Source: Loripinus fragilis (lineage: Eukaryota > Mollusca > Bivalvia > Lucinida > Lucinidae). Taken from it: 64,000 bases of DNA. This document shows, in pieces, positions 54,611 through 64,000 of this stretch. How positions within the stretch are numbered: position 1 is the first letter of the stretch; the number at the start of each line of letters is the position of its first letter. The notes beneath the pieces were generated by a model. The model saw only the letters and a list, made by a program, of their open reading frames with translations. It did no database searches and was not told the DNA's origin. The stretch is taken from assembly GCA_964019695.1 (NCBI GenBank), contig CAXHUL010000222.1:113001-177000 (forward strand). The letters run 5' to 3'. Both the position numbers and the translations under genes were made by a program.

Positions 54611-55209
54611 AAATATAAGTCTGTGGCTCTTTTGTTTGGGTACATTTAAGTTTTCCTTCACCCAGAGGTACTCGATTTCCTTTCCATTTATTTTCCACAC
54701 ATTTTGTCCATATCTGGAAAGCCTTACTTGTTTTCTGCGGAAAGAATTGATAGTTCAATCTTTGTATGTGCATCTAAAGGGCAGAAAAGCAGAGTAGAAG
54801 TAAGCTAATGTTCATGCCATTTGATATAGTCAGTATATGTGTATGACTTTGGTACTTTTGTTCGGAAACATGTTGTACTGCAGCTTATTCAAATTTATAT
54901 AAATAGCATATGTTAGGGCTTCATTTCACTGATGAGTGCATAGAGCAATCCTTTATTTGTTTTTTCTACCATGCTTAGAATGTAGATGAACTAGTGGGGA
55001 GGGGTTCATCTATCAGTTAGACAAGTACAACCTTTCCGTGGTACTAACATATTGGCACATTGGTAGTGTCACAATCTGTTAAACAGTGTATGACTGATGA
55101 TCTCTTCCCCAATATTCTGGCCAATGTTGTTGACATTCAGAAGGAGCACCTTTTGTTGCATACACGAGTGTTGACCAAACACCCACGTTATCCTCTCCGA
55201 TAATGTATG

Positions 55210-55930
55210 TAAGACTTTATTGACTGCTGCTTATACATTGTATATATGTATCAGTGACAAAACCAACATGCACTGCCTTTAGTGCCTGTTTGAATACTGG
55301 TTCCGTCTGATCCTTGAAGGTGATAGAAAAAGCTAATATGGTCTGTAGAAAGGCATTACCATCAAAGTTAAGTGCAGCAGTACATAGCCAATCTAATGTT
55401 TGTTCCATGTGTTATTGCAAGCCATGCAGAAGTTTGGACTTGTCAGTTTTGGTAGGATTTCTATCATGAGTTGACAGTGACCATTGTACAGGTCCCAGAA
55501 GGAACTGCAGTATCAACTGAAGGTCAACATTATGCACAATAGAAAGAAGGTCATCCTGACCAAAAACGTTCCTTTAAGCTCTCATCTGGCTGATTACGTT
55601 TTTGTAAATTGGACAATTTCTTCTTGGCCTCGCAAGCCTCAAAAGTATTTTAGCTTGTAGCATTTTATGTGGTTGTGAAAGACAGATTTCAACTAAAAGT
55701 GAGTTAATGAGGTCTGCAACAGCCTTCCTGCCTATGTCATCAGCCTCAATAAGATCCTTAGCTATACCAGGCTTAGCAGGAATGTCGAAAGACAAAAAGT
55801 ACAGTTCATTGTCTTCAAAACTAGAACTAAAAGGATTGGTGAAGCCAGAAACTGCCTCTAGTACTCGTTCTACTTTGCATCTTAGCAGATGCACTAAACC
55901 TATTTTGTTCAAGAATTTCTTTGCATCTAC
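55210..55930 (-). pseudogene. Transposon-encoded protein relic
   Basis: The minus strand begins KVERVLEAVSGFTNPFSSSF then LYFLSFDIPAKPGIAKDLIE and ADDIGRKAVADLINS (55912-55700); next DDLLSIVHNVDLQLILQFLL and GPVQWSLSTHDRNPTKTDK (about 55560-55430); then a stop and LNFDGNAFLQTILAF (55408 on). The layout (a LS-[ST]-type loop followed by DLL-A---G--A, then LGPVPWSL---G---KTNKA and DGNA) resembles the same widespread uncharacterised transposon protein as in 44195-47815. Frameshifts and stops make it a pseudogene. Confidence 0.55.
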
Positions 55931-56724
55931 GACGTGTATCAGACAAATTTATAAGTGTTATCCGTTACACAGGTACATATTGTGCGTAGTTGGTGTGATC
56001 GTGTGCAATGAACATTGGGAACAAGGCATACAGATTGAGCTGACATGCAATTCAAAGTTGTTTTCCTTGTAGCCATAATCAGTATCAACACTATCTGAAT
56101 TATATCCATTTACCTTGCCCAGAACGAAGATGTTTCACAGTGACTGTCTTTCAGAACTTCAGATTTGAATGTATGTTACATATAATGTATCTACTATGTA
56201 TGTGAGCAAACAGCGAAGGTTGATAGATCACACTTTAATAACAGTTTAAATCAATTTCAATTTATTTCAGCCTTATATATTTTTCTTAATTGCCATTTCT
56301 GCCACCCCGGACAAAACATCCCACACTCTGTTTAAAGCCTATGAAAGTGCATAAAATATCTCATTTAGTTAATTGTCAATATTATTAATATTCTTAATGT
56401 ACCATACCTATTGAAATGATTGGAGATTAAAGGTAGATAGATAATAAGACTAATTAGGCATATGTTTCCCAATTATAATAGTTTGTTTGACACAAACTGT
56501 AAAATTATTTCTTTTAAGATGTAATTGGCTGCTTAACACTCTAATTTAGTTGTTTGTCACAAGAAGATATAATTATCTTTAATCAAATTTTATTTACATT
56601 GTGAAACTGCCTTTCCATCAATTTAAGATCTAGTTTATATCATTTGGACAGTCTTACTAGGGCATTCACTGCTAGTACATGTAATAGTAGATAAAGGTCC
56701 CAAATGAGACTTACCCTGAAAGAG

Positions 56725-56945
56725 CAGTCTGAGTGTGGGATTTTTTGTCCGGGGTGGCAAAATGGCATGGGATGTTTTGTCCGGGGTGACAAAAACAGCA
56801 TGAGATGTTATGTCAGGGGTGACAAAAACAGCATGGGATGTTTTGTCTGGGGTGGCAAATCTTTGTGGGATGTTTTGTCCGGCGTGGCAAAAAATGGCAT
56901 GGAATGTTTTGTCCCGGGATGTTTTTCCCGGCTCCCAATACATGT
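56725..56945. repeat. Minisatellite, about 38-40 bp unit, 5-6 copies
   Basis: The repeated block is gggatgttttgtccggggtg with gcaaaa(t)ggcat between copies. A single inverted copy lies at 56300-56330 (ccaccccggacaaaacatcc). Open frames on both strands (56635-56943, 56704-57015) reflect the repeat. Confidence 0.85.
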
Positions 56946-57682
56946 AAAGTCAACAACTGCTATACAGATCCTCAGAATAACTTATGTATCGTTTGGTAAC
57001 ACATATAACAGTTAAAGCATAAGGCGTTTATTAAATGAATGCTTAAAATAGGTAACCAAGCATGCAAATAAGTATACACTAATCGATAGTTCTAACCTAT
57101 CACTTGCATTTTTTCAAAGCAGGCAATAATCGAGGTTTATAAATGAAATTCGCCCCAACCGTTTAGAACCGGTAAGAGAACGTGTTATTTCAGAAATAAA
57201 CATGAAGAAATCGATATAAGATTGCCCTTAAACTATAAACATTTTGCTTTTCAAACATATGTAGTTTTCTAGAAAACAGATTTCAAGACTGATCAGTTAA
57301 AACTTTCGATTAGTGTAAATAGGCCTTGTTAGGCTTGAATGTTTAATGCTATTATGAGGGTAACATACATAACATTGGCCTGAAAAATAGTGTAAGAGAT
57401 CATTATAAGGAAATTTAAATCATTTAAGTAGCAGCCTTACAGATTTGACATATTCTGTGACAGATGTTATACACGTATAGTCAATATCTACCATACTGAT
57501 ACTCGGATTTACGTAGGAAACACTAAGTAACGTATACAACGGTAATAACTCAAGACATTTATAAAATTAATACTTAAAATATGTAACTGTGTTATAAGAT
57601 GTTCATATACCTGTGTCAGCATGCAAATGTGTACGCAAATGTCATTGTTGAGACATTATCAGGGACGTTTAATGCTATTTCG

Positions 57683-57870
57683 CGGGGGGGGGGGGGGGGG
57701 GGGGGTTAGCGTATATAACGTGATGTTACATGTTAACGATGCCACTCTCAGAGGGCTTACATATTTTATTTTGTGTCTTATATAAGGTAGTTTCAGAAAA
57801 TCATAGTGTTCAAATTTCCCCTGGGGGAGGGGGTCTATAGCCAGCTCAGTGCCTATACCCTCTATATTCA
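57683..57870 (-). repeat. Poly(G) and inverted copy of the 52680-52870 repeat
   Basis: (G)n at 57683-57705 followed by the inverted repeat copy: taacgtgatgttacatgtta, cgatgccactctcagagggc and cccctgggggagggggtcta. It may mark the other end of a 5-kb element starting near 52.2-52.7 kb. Confidence 0.6.
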
Positions 57871-58169
57871 GACAGTTGGGTTGAGTTGAACAGCACAGAC
57901 CTTGCTCAGACTTCAATAAGGGGGAGTAATATATACTCAAGGTATGTATTGCCTTTCATTTTGTTACCTCCTTATTCAATGTCTTGATTTGTAATGTAAT
58001 TGCATGTTTCATACATGTTTCCATATGTTTTGCTGGTGATTTTCATTTCAGGTTACGCTTATCCAAAGCACTTACATGTAGCGTTATATGAGACAGGTAA
58101 GTCTCCAAGATATGACATGCCCAACAATGGCACACACGTTTAATGACATATAATAGTTTACAGACAACA

Positions 58170-58473
58170 CATGTGCCTATCCAGAGGAGGGGTGGGCAGG
58201 GGGTCTGGACCCCCCCCCCCCCCCGTGGAAAATCACAAAAAATATAGGGCTTCTTAGCAGTATTGGTCTGGATCCCCTTAAAATCACAAAGCTACCAAGC
58301 CAGCATTCAATGCTGGGCCAGCGAAACGCCATTTAAATGGTGTTTCGCTTGCGGGCCGGTGCTGGCCCGCTTACAGTGGTATTCGGATCCTTCCTCCCCT
58401 CATCAAGCTAAAAGAAAAAAACCCGACAAAGTTGGACCCCCAGCTCTGACAAAACTTTCTGGGTCCGCGCATG
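58170..58473. mobile_element. MITE family H8, copy 3
   Basis: Ends catgtgcctatccagagg and ctgggtccgcgcatg. Central hairpin gcgaaacgccatttaaatgg/tgtttcgc with outer gggcc arms. A C run follows the left end. Confidence 0.75.
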
Positions 58474-58714
58474 AAAACATGTGTTTCATAAAAGGTGATG
58501 AAGAGCTATTGAGCATATATTAAAGATTTATTGAGAAAAAGCAAGTTACTTTAGTGAGTATGACTAGGAAATGCCACAATTACAGACCAATGACCAACCC
58601 ATGGCACCATGAGGAAGAGACATAATACGCTAACAGCCATATGACAGCAAGAACACAATTTATGTAAAGTGACCATTCCTCTCTTCCTTGGTGAAATGCA
58701 TGCAAAACTAAGGG

Positions 58715-59800
58715 GAACGGACAAAAGCCCACTGGGACAATCGCCCACTAGGACAAAAGCCCACTGGACAATATCCCACTGGACAAAAGCCCACTGCTTA
58801 ATTTGGCAGGGTGGACAAAAGCCCACTTTAGAAAAAATAGGTTTAAGTCTTTTATAAAACTGTTAACCCTGATCAGACTGCTCCATTCAGGGTATGTCAC
58901 ACATGCAGTGTGTTTTCACTGACATTATCATTTCTCCTGTATGTTGTGACAAACAACTTAATTTAGGTGTTAAAAGCCATTGATATTTGAAGGAAATCAT
59001 TTTACAGTTAGGGTCAAACAATCTATTATAATTGGGAAACATGTCTAATTAATCAAAATGCCCTTTGATCTGTCAGTAACAATTAGCATGCACTTTTATG
59101 AGAGGTGCCAAACAAAAAATGATGTTTGAATTTTCAGATTTGAGAAGGGAGATTCTTCATCTTAGGTCTGTCTGTCTGTTTCCACCCGGGGGGGGGGGGG
59201 GGGGGGGGGGGGGTACTCTTATATTTTCATGCATACGTAGGCTTGGGCTATTTTTTTTTTGGGGGGGGGGGGGGTTCAAAATTTAATAGATTTTTGGGGG
59301 TATGAAGATTTTGTGGAAATTTTTTGGGTCATCACAAAATTGGACTATACGATGCATTTTAGTGTATTTTCTGAAGGTCAAGGTACAAAATGGAGGAAAT
59401 TTTTTGGGTTGCTAAAATTTCAAATATATATATATATATATATATTATATATTATACCAAATTTATATAGCACCTTTATCATGTCAAGGTCACAGCGACC
59501 TGAATACGGTACACGGCACTCCACCATCCAAAGATGCACCCATAAATATTTATTTGGGGTGCTTGAAATTCTTGATACTTTTGGGGGTGAACGGTAGATG
59601 CTGGGTCCGAGCCTACGTATGAAGAAAAAATGAGAGTACTCCCCCCCTTATTTCAAACCTATCCCTGTAAAATGCATATAAGTGGGCTTTTGACCTAGTG
59701 GGCTTTCGTCCCAGTGGGCTTTTGTCCTAGTGGGCTTTTGTCCAGTGGGCTTTTGTCCTTGTGGGCTTTTGTCCTAGTGGGCTTTTGTCCTACACTCCTA
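58715..59800. mobile_element. Element with minisatellite inverted ends
   Basis: 58730-58828 has six units of ggacaaaagcccact (16-21 bp) and 59680-59793 has seven of the inverse agtgggcttttgtcc. Inside is a second inverted pair: poly(G) then gggtactcttat...catacgtaggct (59189-59250), and agcctacgtatg...gagagtactcccccc (59609-59650). The arrangement suggests one element nested in, or grown around, another. No gene. Confidence 0.65.
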
Positions 59801-60355
59801 AACTAAAGGGTGTTAAGAAAGTTCGTTCGGCAATAAAATTAAGTTCCGATTATTTTAGTTATAATGTGTCCTTATGACATAAATTTTATTGGAATTCTTC
59901 AAAGTCGTCACACTTGACGGGATGTTAAATCAAATATTTTGTCATGGAAAAAATGATCTTCAAAATTAAGTACCCCTCTGAAATATTTGGGCTCAAGGAG
60001 CAAAATGGATGTTTATGGCAACGAACCATTGTCATGAAATGGCCATAGTGATAAGAATATTTCCTTGTTGGCCAAAAAACCCTAAATGGAGATGTTATTC
60101 ATCTTATATAAGCCTTTAGTACATTTACTAATTTGCAAGGCTGTAATTAACCACCTAAATAAAAAAAAATGACACATTTTAGGAAAATATAAGATTTTTC
60201 TAGAACGATTGAAAGACACTTCCAAAAGTAAATATAATTTTGTGAAGACATTTAATGTCAGACGCGCTGCCAAATGCTATAAAGTATCACAAGGAATAAG
60301 AGGCTTATGGAAAATGTAATTTTATGGAAAATGTAATGTAACCCGCCCCTTTATA

Positions 60356-60398
60356 ACTGAAAGATTGTTTATGGGACGTAAAGAATCAAATCAAACAA
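60356..60398 (+). repeat. SINE tail fragment
   Basis: aactgaaagattgtttatgg followed by gacgtaaagaatcaaatcaa, the 3' end of the 25997-type SINE. Confidence 0.6.
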
Positions 60399-60687
60399 AG
60401 GATGATACATGTAAAATATTGCAAATTGGTAAACCTTCGAAAATCAGGACACTTAGAACTCCATGATATCAAGAAAACTCTGTAAATATCATAATGCAAT
60501 TGATCTTGTAGCTCATTGTGCAACAAACGCCATTCTACAGAATTGCTAAACCAGATTTCAGTCGGCGTCTAGCAGAAGGTACAGGCTGACATGCGCTTAC
60601 GACGAGGATTGAAATTCGCATTTATAGCCGCCTGGGTCCGAGTGTCCGCGCAGTCTTATCAGAGCCTTAGTTGTTTTTGTTTTTTGT

Positions 60688-61196
60688 TTTTTGATGAGAT
60701 GGTAGGGACTGATGCTGTGGCTGTTTGTCAGGCCCACCGGGAGTTACCTGTTGGATTTCTTTCGCTCCGGTATTCAGTTTTATTTACTGTTGAGTCCTTA
60801 TCTTTGCTTTACCTCCTTGATTTATATGATCTAGGAGATGATGCATTGATAAGCTTGTGGTCTTTCATGCAAACCAAATATCTATGTGTCTTGATCCACA
60901 TCTGAATCAAGGGTGAAGTTGGCGCCGTGAAATCGGTTTAAGCCCTTCAGTAAAATATTTTTACTGACCGTTCCAAGGCGGTACTTCTTTTGTGGATCAT
61001 GTATGTTTTTCTGTCTTGTATTTGTTATGCCTTTGTGCGCGTCTGTTCATTTGTGTCTTGTGGTCACCTGCTGGGAAATGCTGACCTCTTGGCTCTCGTT
61101 TGTGGTGTCTAACTGTGAGTCTGTCATTTTCCCATTAGTATCCTGGTTTAGGTGTGGTACTTGATTGTATCGATTCTTGATCTTTGCACCCTTACT
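60688..61196 (+). mobile_element. 5'-truncated retroelement 3' UTR copy
   Basis: Matches 39117-39635 over about 500 bp with scattered changes and ends at the same gatctttgcacccttactta. The 104-aa open frame at 60591-60905 lies partly over it and is not a gene. Confidence 0.75.
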
Positions 61197-61214
61197 TACA
61201 TTGAAGAAACGCTG

Positions 61215-61335
61215 GACCCTTGACTACACATAGACGACCATCGAACACTCTGACCAGACTGCGCATCTGCGATCTGCGCAGTCTGATCTGAGTCTTCGAT
61301 GGGCGCACATGCCAACTTGTATCTTTTGCTGGACA
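61215..61335. mobile_element. Hairpin element with GATCAGAC-type core
   Basis: The arms cccttgactac...gaccatcgaacactctgacc and the related atctgagtcttcgatggg flank a core agactgcgcatctgcgatct/gcgcagtct. The core is related to those of H5 and H6, but the ends differ. Confidence 0.5.
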
Positions 61336-61619
61336 GCTCATATTTGTAGTGTCTATAGATATAACAAAAAAGATCAGAATATCACATTTCGGTTCCTTTT
61401 GCATATGCGCTAAGACCTTTAAACTCACATACTGACTATCCAGCAAGACAATCTATACTTTGTGTGGACGAGCAGCGATGGCTCTGTCGAGTCAGCGCAT
61501 TTCAGCAGGCTGACATGACCTTAACAAATCATAGCAGAAGAAGCACTCTTTTGGGCATTTACACGTCATAGCAGATGGGTGTTTCTTTGCTCAAAACATT
61601 GTGGGCGCTTTGTTGTTCG

Positions 61620-61925
61620 TGCATTGCATGAACACGTCCTAACAGGATAGGCGTCATTGCATAAACACGTCATGGGAGTTAAGACACCATGGTATAAAGG
61701 ATAGGCGCCATTGCATAAATACGTCATAGCAGGATAGGCGTCATTGAATAAACACGTCAAGGAAGTATAGACACCATGACATGAAGGCTTGGCGCCATTG
61801 CATAAATACGTCATAGCAAAATAGGCGCCATTGAATAAACACATCAAGGAAGTATAGACACCATGACATGAAGGTTTGGCGCCATTGCATAAACACGTCA
61901 TAGCAGGACAATGCGCCATAGAAAG
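61620..61925. repeat. 87-bp minisatellite, about 3.4 copies
   Basis: Units contain ggcgccattgcataaatacg, tcatagcag, aataaacacgtcaaggaagt and tagacaccatgacatgaagg. Because 87 is divisible by 3, the minus-strand frame 61973-61566 stays open for 135 codons with repeated peptides AMTYLCNGAKPSCHGVYTSL. No signal peptide or domain. More likely a minisatellite than a gene. Confidence 0.8.
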
Positions 61926-62435
61926 AGGCTTTCCACTTAATATTTCTCCATCGCCGACAATGCAAAACAGCAATAAAATATTCCATCTTCCCTAGCAATT
62001 TTCACATACAATTTTCACATAAGCTTTTTCATTTGAAAACACCTGCTCTATTTTATTTGATTTATGTTGAAAAACATGGACGTTTCCCATCTCAAAATTG
62101 AATCATTTGTAAAAACGTGAAATCTAGTAGTCCTATAGCAAATAAATATTGGATTTTTATCAGAGGGGGTACTCTAAAAATCAAACATCTTTCTCCTGCT
62201 TAGGGCATAAAATGTTCAAACTTTCTTGATTTTGATTTATTTTATCTGGCCTCTTATCACCTTCTTATGAAGCAAAGGGAATATGACCAATGAAATGATT
62301 CACTGAAGTTTCTTCTGATGACAACCTCATGACAATTTATTTGAATGCTACCAGTAAGATGGTAAATACGTTGAACACATTGTTCAAGGAGGACGGGCGT
62401 GTTTGTTGTTTGCACGTGTAATCACATATCCAACT

Positions 62436-62681
62436 TGGGCCTCGTCGCGAGAAAACCTGTCTTCGGGGTTTCCGCCAACGCGAGTTTCAAACCAGTATCC
62501 TCAGCTACAGAGACTAGCTAGAACATTGAAATTTCACCTGTAGCAAGTTTACATATGATACTTTCCTAAAAGCGAATAACAAAGGCGCTGATCAGACTGC
62601 GCGGATGCGCAGGCTGGTCTGCGCCTGTGTTGTTCGCAACCCCCCCCCCCCCCAAAGACAGGTTTTCTCTCGTCGAGGCCC
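62436..62681. mobile_element. MITE family H5 copy, target duplication ACTT
   Basis: Ends gggcctcgtcgcgagaaaac and gttttctctcgtcgaggccc, flanked by ACTT on both sides. Core hairpin gatcagactgcgcggatgcg and caggctggtctgcgcc. A C run of about 14 lies inside the right end. Confidence 0.85.
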
Positions 62682-62953
62682 ACTTAATAAAGCATGCAAA
62701 AGCACGTGCCTCTTATGACTGTAAAATATCTGGGATGGACTTAATTACACTCTATGAGTTTCACTTTTAGAAACATCGGCTGAAATAGATTTTCCCCACA
62801 TGTCAGCACAGAACCATGCAAATATGAAAGAGTAATTAAATCACTTTAAAAAGCTAGTCTTGTGAACAAAAAAGACGAACAAACTAACAAATTATAACAA
62901 ATGAAATAAAACCCACATCTTTTGAGTACTAAGGTCAGCCTATTATCCATATT

Positions 62954-62975
62954 GTGTTGTGTGTGTGTGTGTGTG
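62954..62975. repeat. (GT)n microsatellite
   Basis: About eleven GT units followed by a T run. Confidence 0.85.
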
Positions 62976-63183
62976 TTTTTTTTCTCATTCAGATAAGTCT
63001 AAAGCGCATTTTTACGAATATTCCCGAAGATTGGATGAAAGGTCATTGAATATGCATATGTCTCAGGTCAATGTAGACAAATAATACAACAGAACATATC
63101 TTTATTTACATAAAACTCAGGCCACACAGGGAGCGTAAAAGGCAACAGTACAAATAGAGCATACTACTGTCGTGTCAGCCAAA

Positions 63184-63388
63184 AGTAACAGTGAGGTCAT
63201 TTTTGTTTACACATTTATCAGGGACTTATAATCGATATATCACTTGTGTATTAATCCTATCCTGCCGATAGGATTATACACAAGTGATCTATCGATTCGC
63301 GTTAGCTCAAGTGGAGTGTACAAGTTAATGTTTTACTTAACAATTGCAAACAAAATATTACGTCACTGTCACTCTTGGTTGGCGCGAC
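63184..63388. mobile_element. MITE family H10 with 30-bp central hairpin
   Basis: Ends agtaacagtgaggtcatttt and (inverted) gtgacagtgacgtaatattt. The centre pairs tcgatatatcacttgtgtat-taatcctatc (63232-63261) with gataggattatacacaagtg-atctatcga (63266-63295) around a 4-5 nt loop, with only a few mismatches. Confidence 0.65.
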
Positions 63389-63872
63389 AGTACCATGCAA
63401 CTACCAGCTTGGCAAAAGCATAGTTCATGAAATCAAATTTTGTGATATAGCTGTCATGTAACTATAAACAATTTGTCACATAGTGATAGGTATTTTAATA
63501 CTGATAGGCAGATTGAGGTGTTTAAAAGAGGAAAGCCAATGGACATGATACTTGTTTAGTGTATATTTCAAAATAGGTTTCCTTAATTTCAGTAATATAT
63601 TATGTCGGTGCACATTGGAATTGCCTCATATGTGCACCTACAACATATGTCCATTCAATAATTGAGTGTTTTCACCATAGAACGGGGATCACAAACTTCT
63701 CAACTACTTTTTATGTTTCAGTGTAATGAGCATGTAGAAATGAATAAGTTTTTGTGTAGTTTGGCATGCACCTGGATTACAATAATAGATAGATAATTTT
63801 ACATTATTGACAGCTTATCATAAGATGTTTCATTGGAATGAAATGCTAACTTGGTGGTTGCCTGGTTGTAAA
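63388..63872 (+). mobile_element. MITE H1 copy
   Basis: Starts taccatgcaactaccagctt and ends gttgcctggttgtaa. The right arm of the central palindrome is mostly deleted (ttggaattgcctcatatgtg). Confidence 0.85.
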
Positions 63873-64000
63873 CATTATATACATAAAATACATGACTACA
63901 AAGAGCATGCTTAAGGTGATCATTGATTGCAGAAATAAATGTGAGTAGAATCAACCCTCAACATTTGCAGTGAACAACATATTCAAATGTTGTTGTTTCA

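Noticed and set aside
56635..57015. Two overlapping frames of about 100 codons
   Set aside because: Opposite-strand readings of a 38-40 bp minisatellite.
59098..59597. Open frames with GGGGGGG runs
   Set aside because: Produced by poly(G) tracts inside a repeat element.
60591..60905. 104-aa frame with hydrophobic C-terminus
   Set aside because: Mostly retroelement 3' UTR, also present in other copies without an open frame.

Overview
The window is animal nuclear DNA, almost certainly from a bivalve mollusc. The evidence is a spliced paired-like homeobox gene with GT-AG introns, tRNA-derived SINEs, relics of non-LTR and Ty3/gypsy retroelements, many short inverted-repeat DNA elements, long microsatellites, and a repeat that starts with a 'cccccgac' motif followed by tccg-rich DNA, which is familiar from bivalve genomes. 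Nothing in it is bacterial. The species cannot be named from the sequence.

Layout. 1-848 and 4230-10810 are two arrays of one degenerate 29-30 bp satellite in opposite orientations. They are separated by 3.4 kb with tRNA-like SINE heads and a small hAT-like element. 10.8-11.7 kb is a transition zone with a 79-bp duplication, a 138-bp (TA)n tract and flanking direct repeats. 11.7-17.0 kb is repeat-rich intergenic DNA with a 150-bp tandem array split by a 1.15-kb insertion. 17058-35421 is the only gene I can support: five exons encoding a 235-aa PRD-class homeodomain protein, with introns of about 8.6, 3.4, 1.8 and 3.8 kb. The introns are largely transposons, including a three-layer nest next to exon 2 and a 2.7-kb foldback in intron 4. 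35.5-44.1 kb is a graveyard of retroelements: a Ty3/gypsy RT piece, an RT fragment with its 3' UTR, and a non-LTR element carrying at least four MITEs and GATA arrays. 44.2-47.8 kb is a decayed 3.6-kb DNA transposon with 75-bp inverted ends. 47.8-64.0 kb is intergenic repeats, a second relic of a similar protein at about 55.2-55.9 kb, several minisatellites and more hairpin MITEs.

What stands out. (1) The exon phases of the homeobox gene fit exactly and one intron sits at homeodomain position 46/47, the classic PRD-class site. (2) At least ten MITE families here share one design: terminal inverted repeats plus a long central hairpin. Families with different ends carry related hairpin cores built around GATCAGAC/GTCTGATC. 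(3) A GATA-type microsatellite lies at the same codon region of a reverse transcriptase in two inverted fragments, which suggests a slippage-prone site and possibly a microsatellite-mediated inversion. (4) The satellite unit contains the splice-donor hexamer GTAAGT, so the arrays hold long runs of donor-like sites. No searches were run; family names come from motifs recognised by eye.
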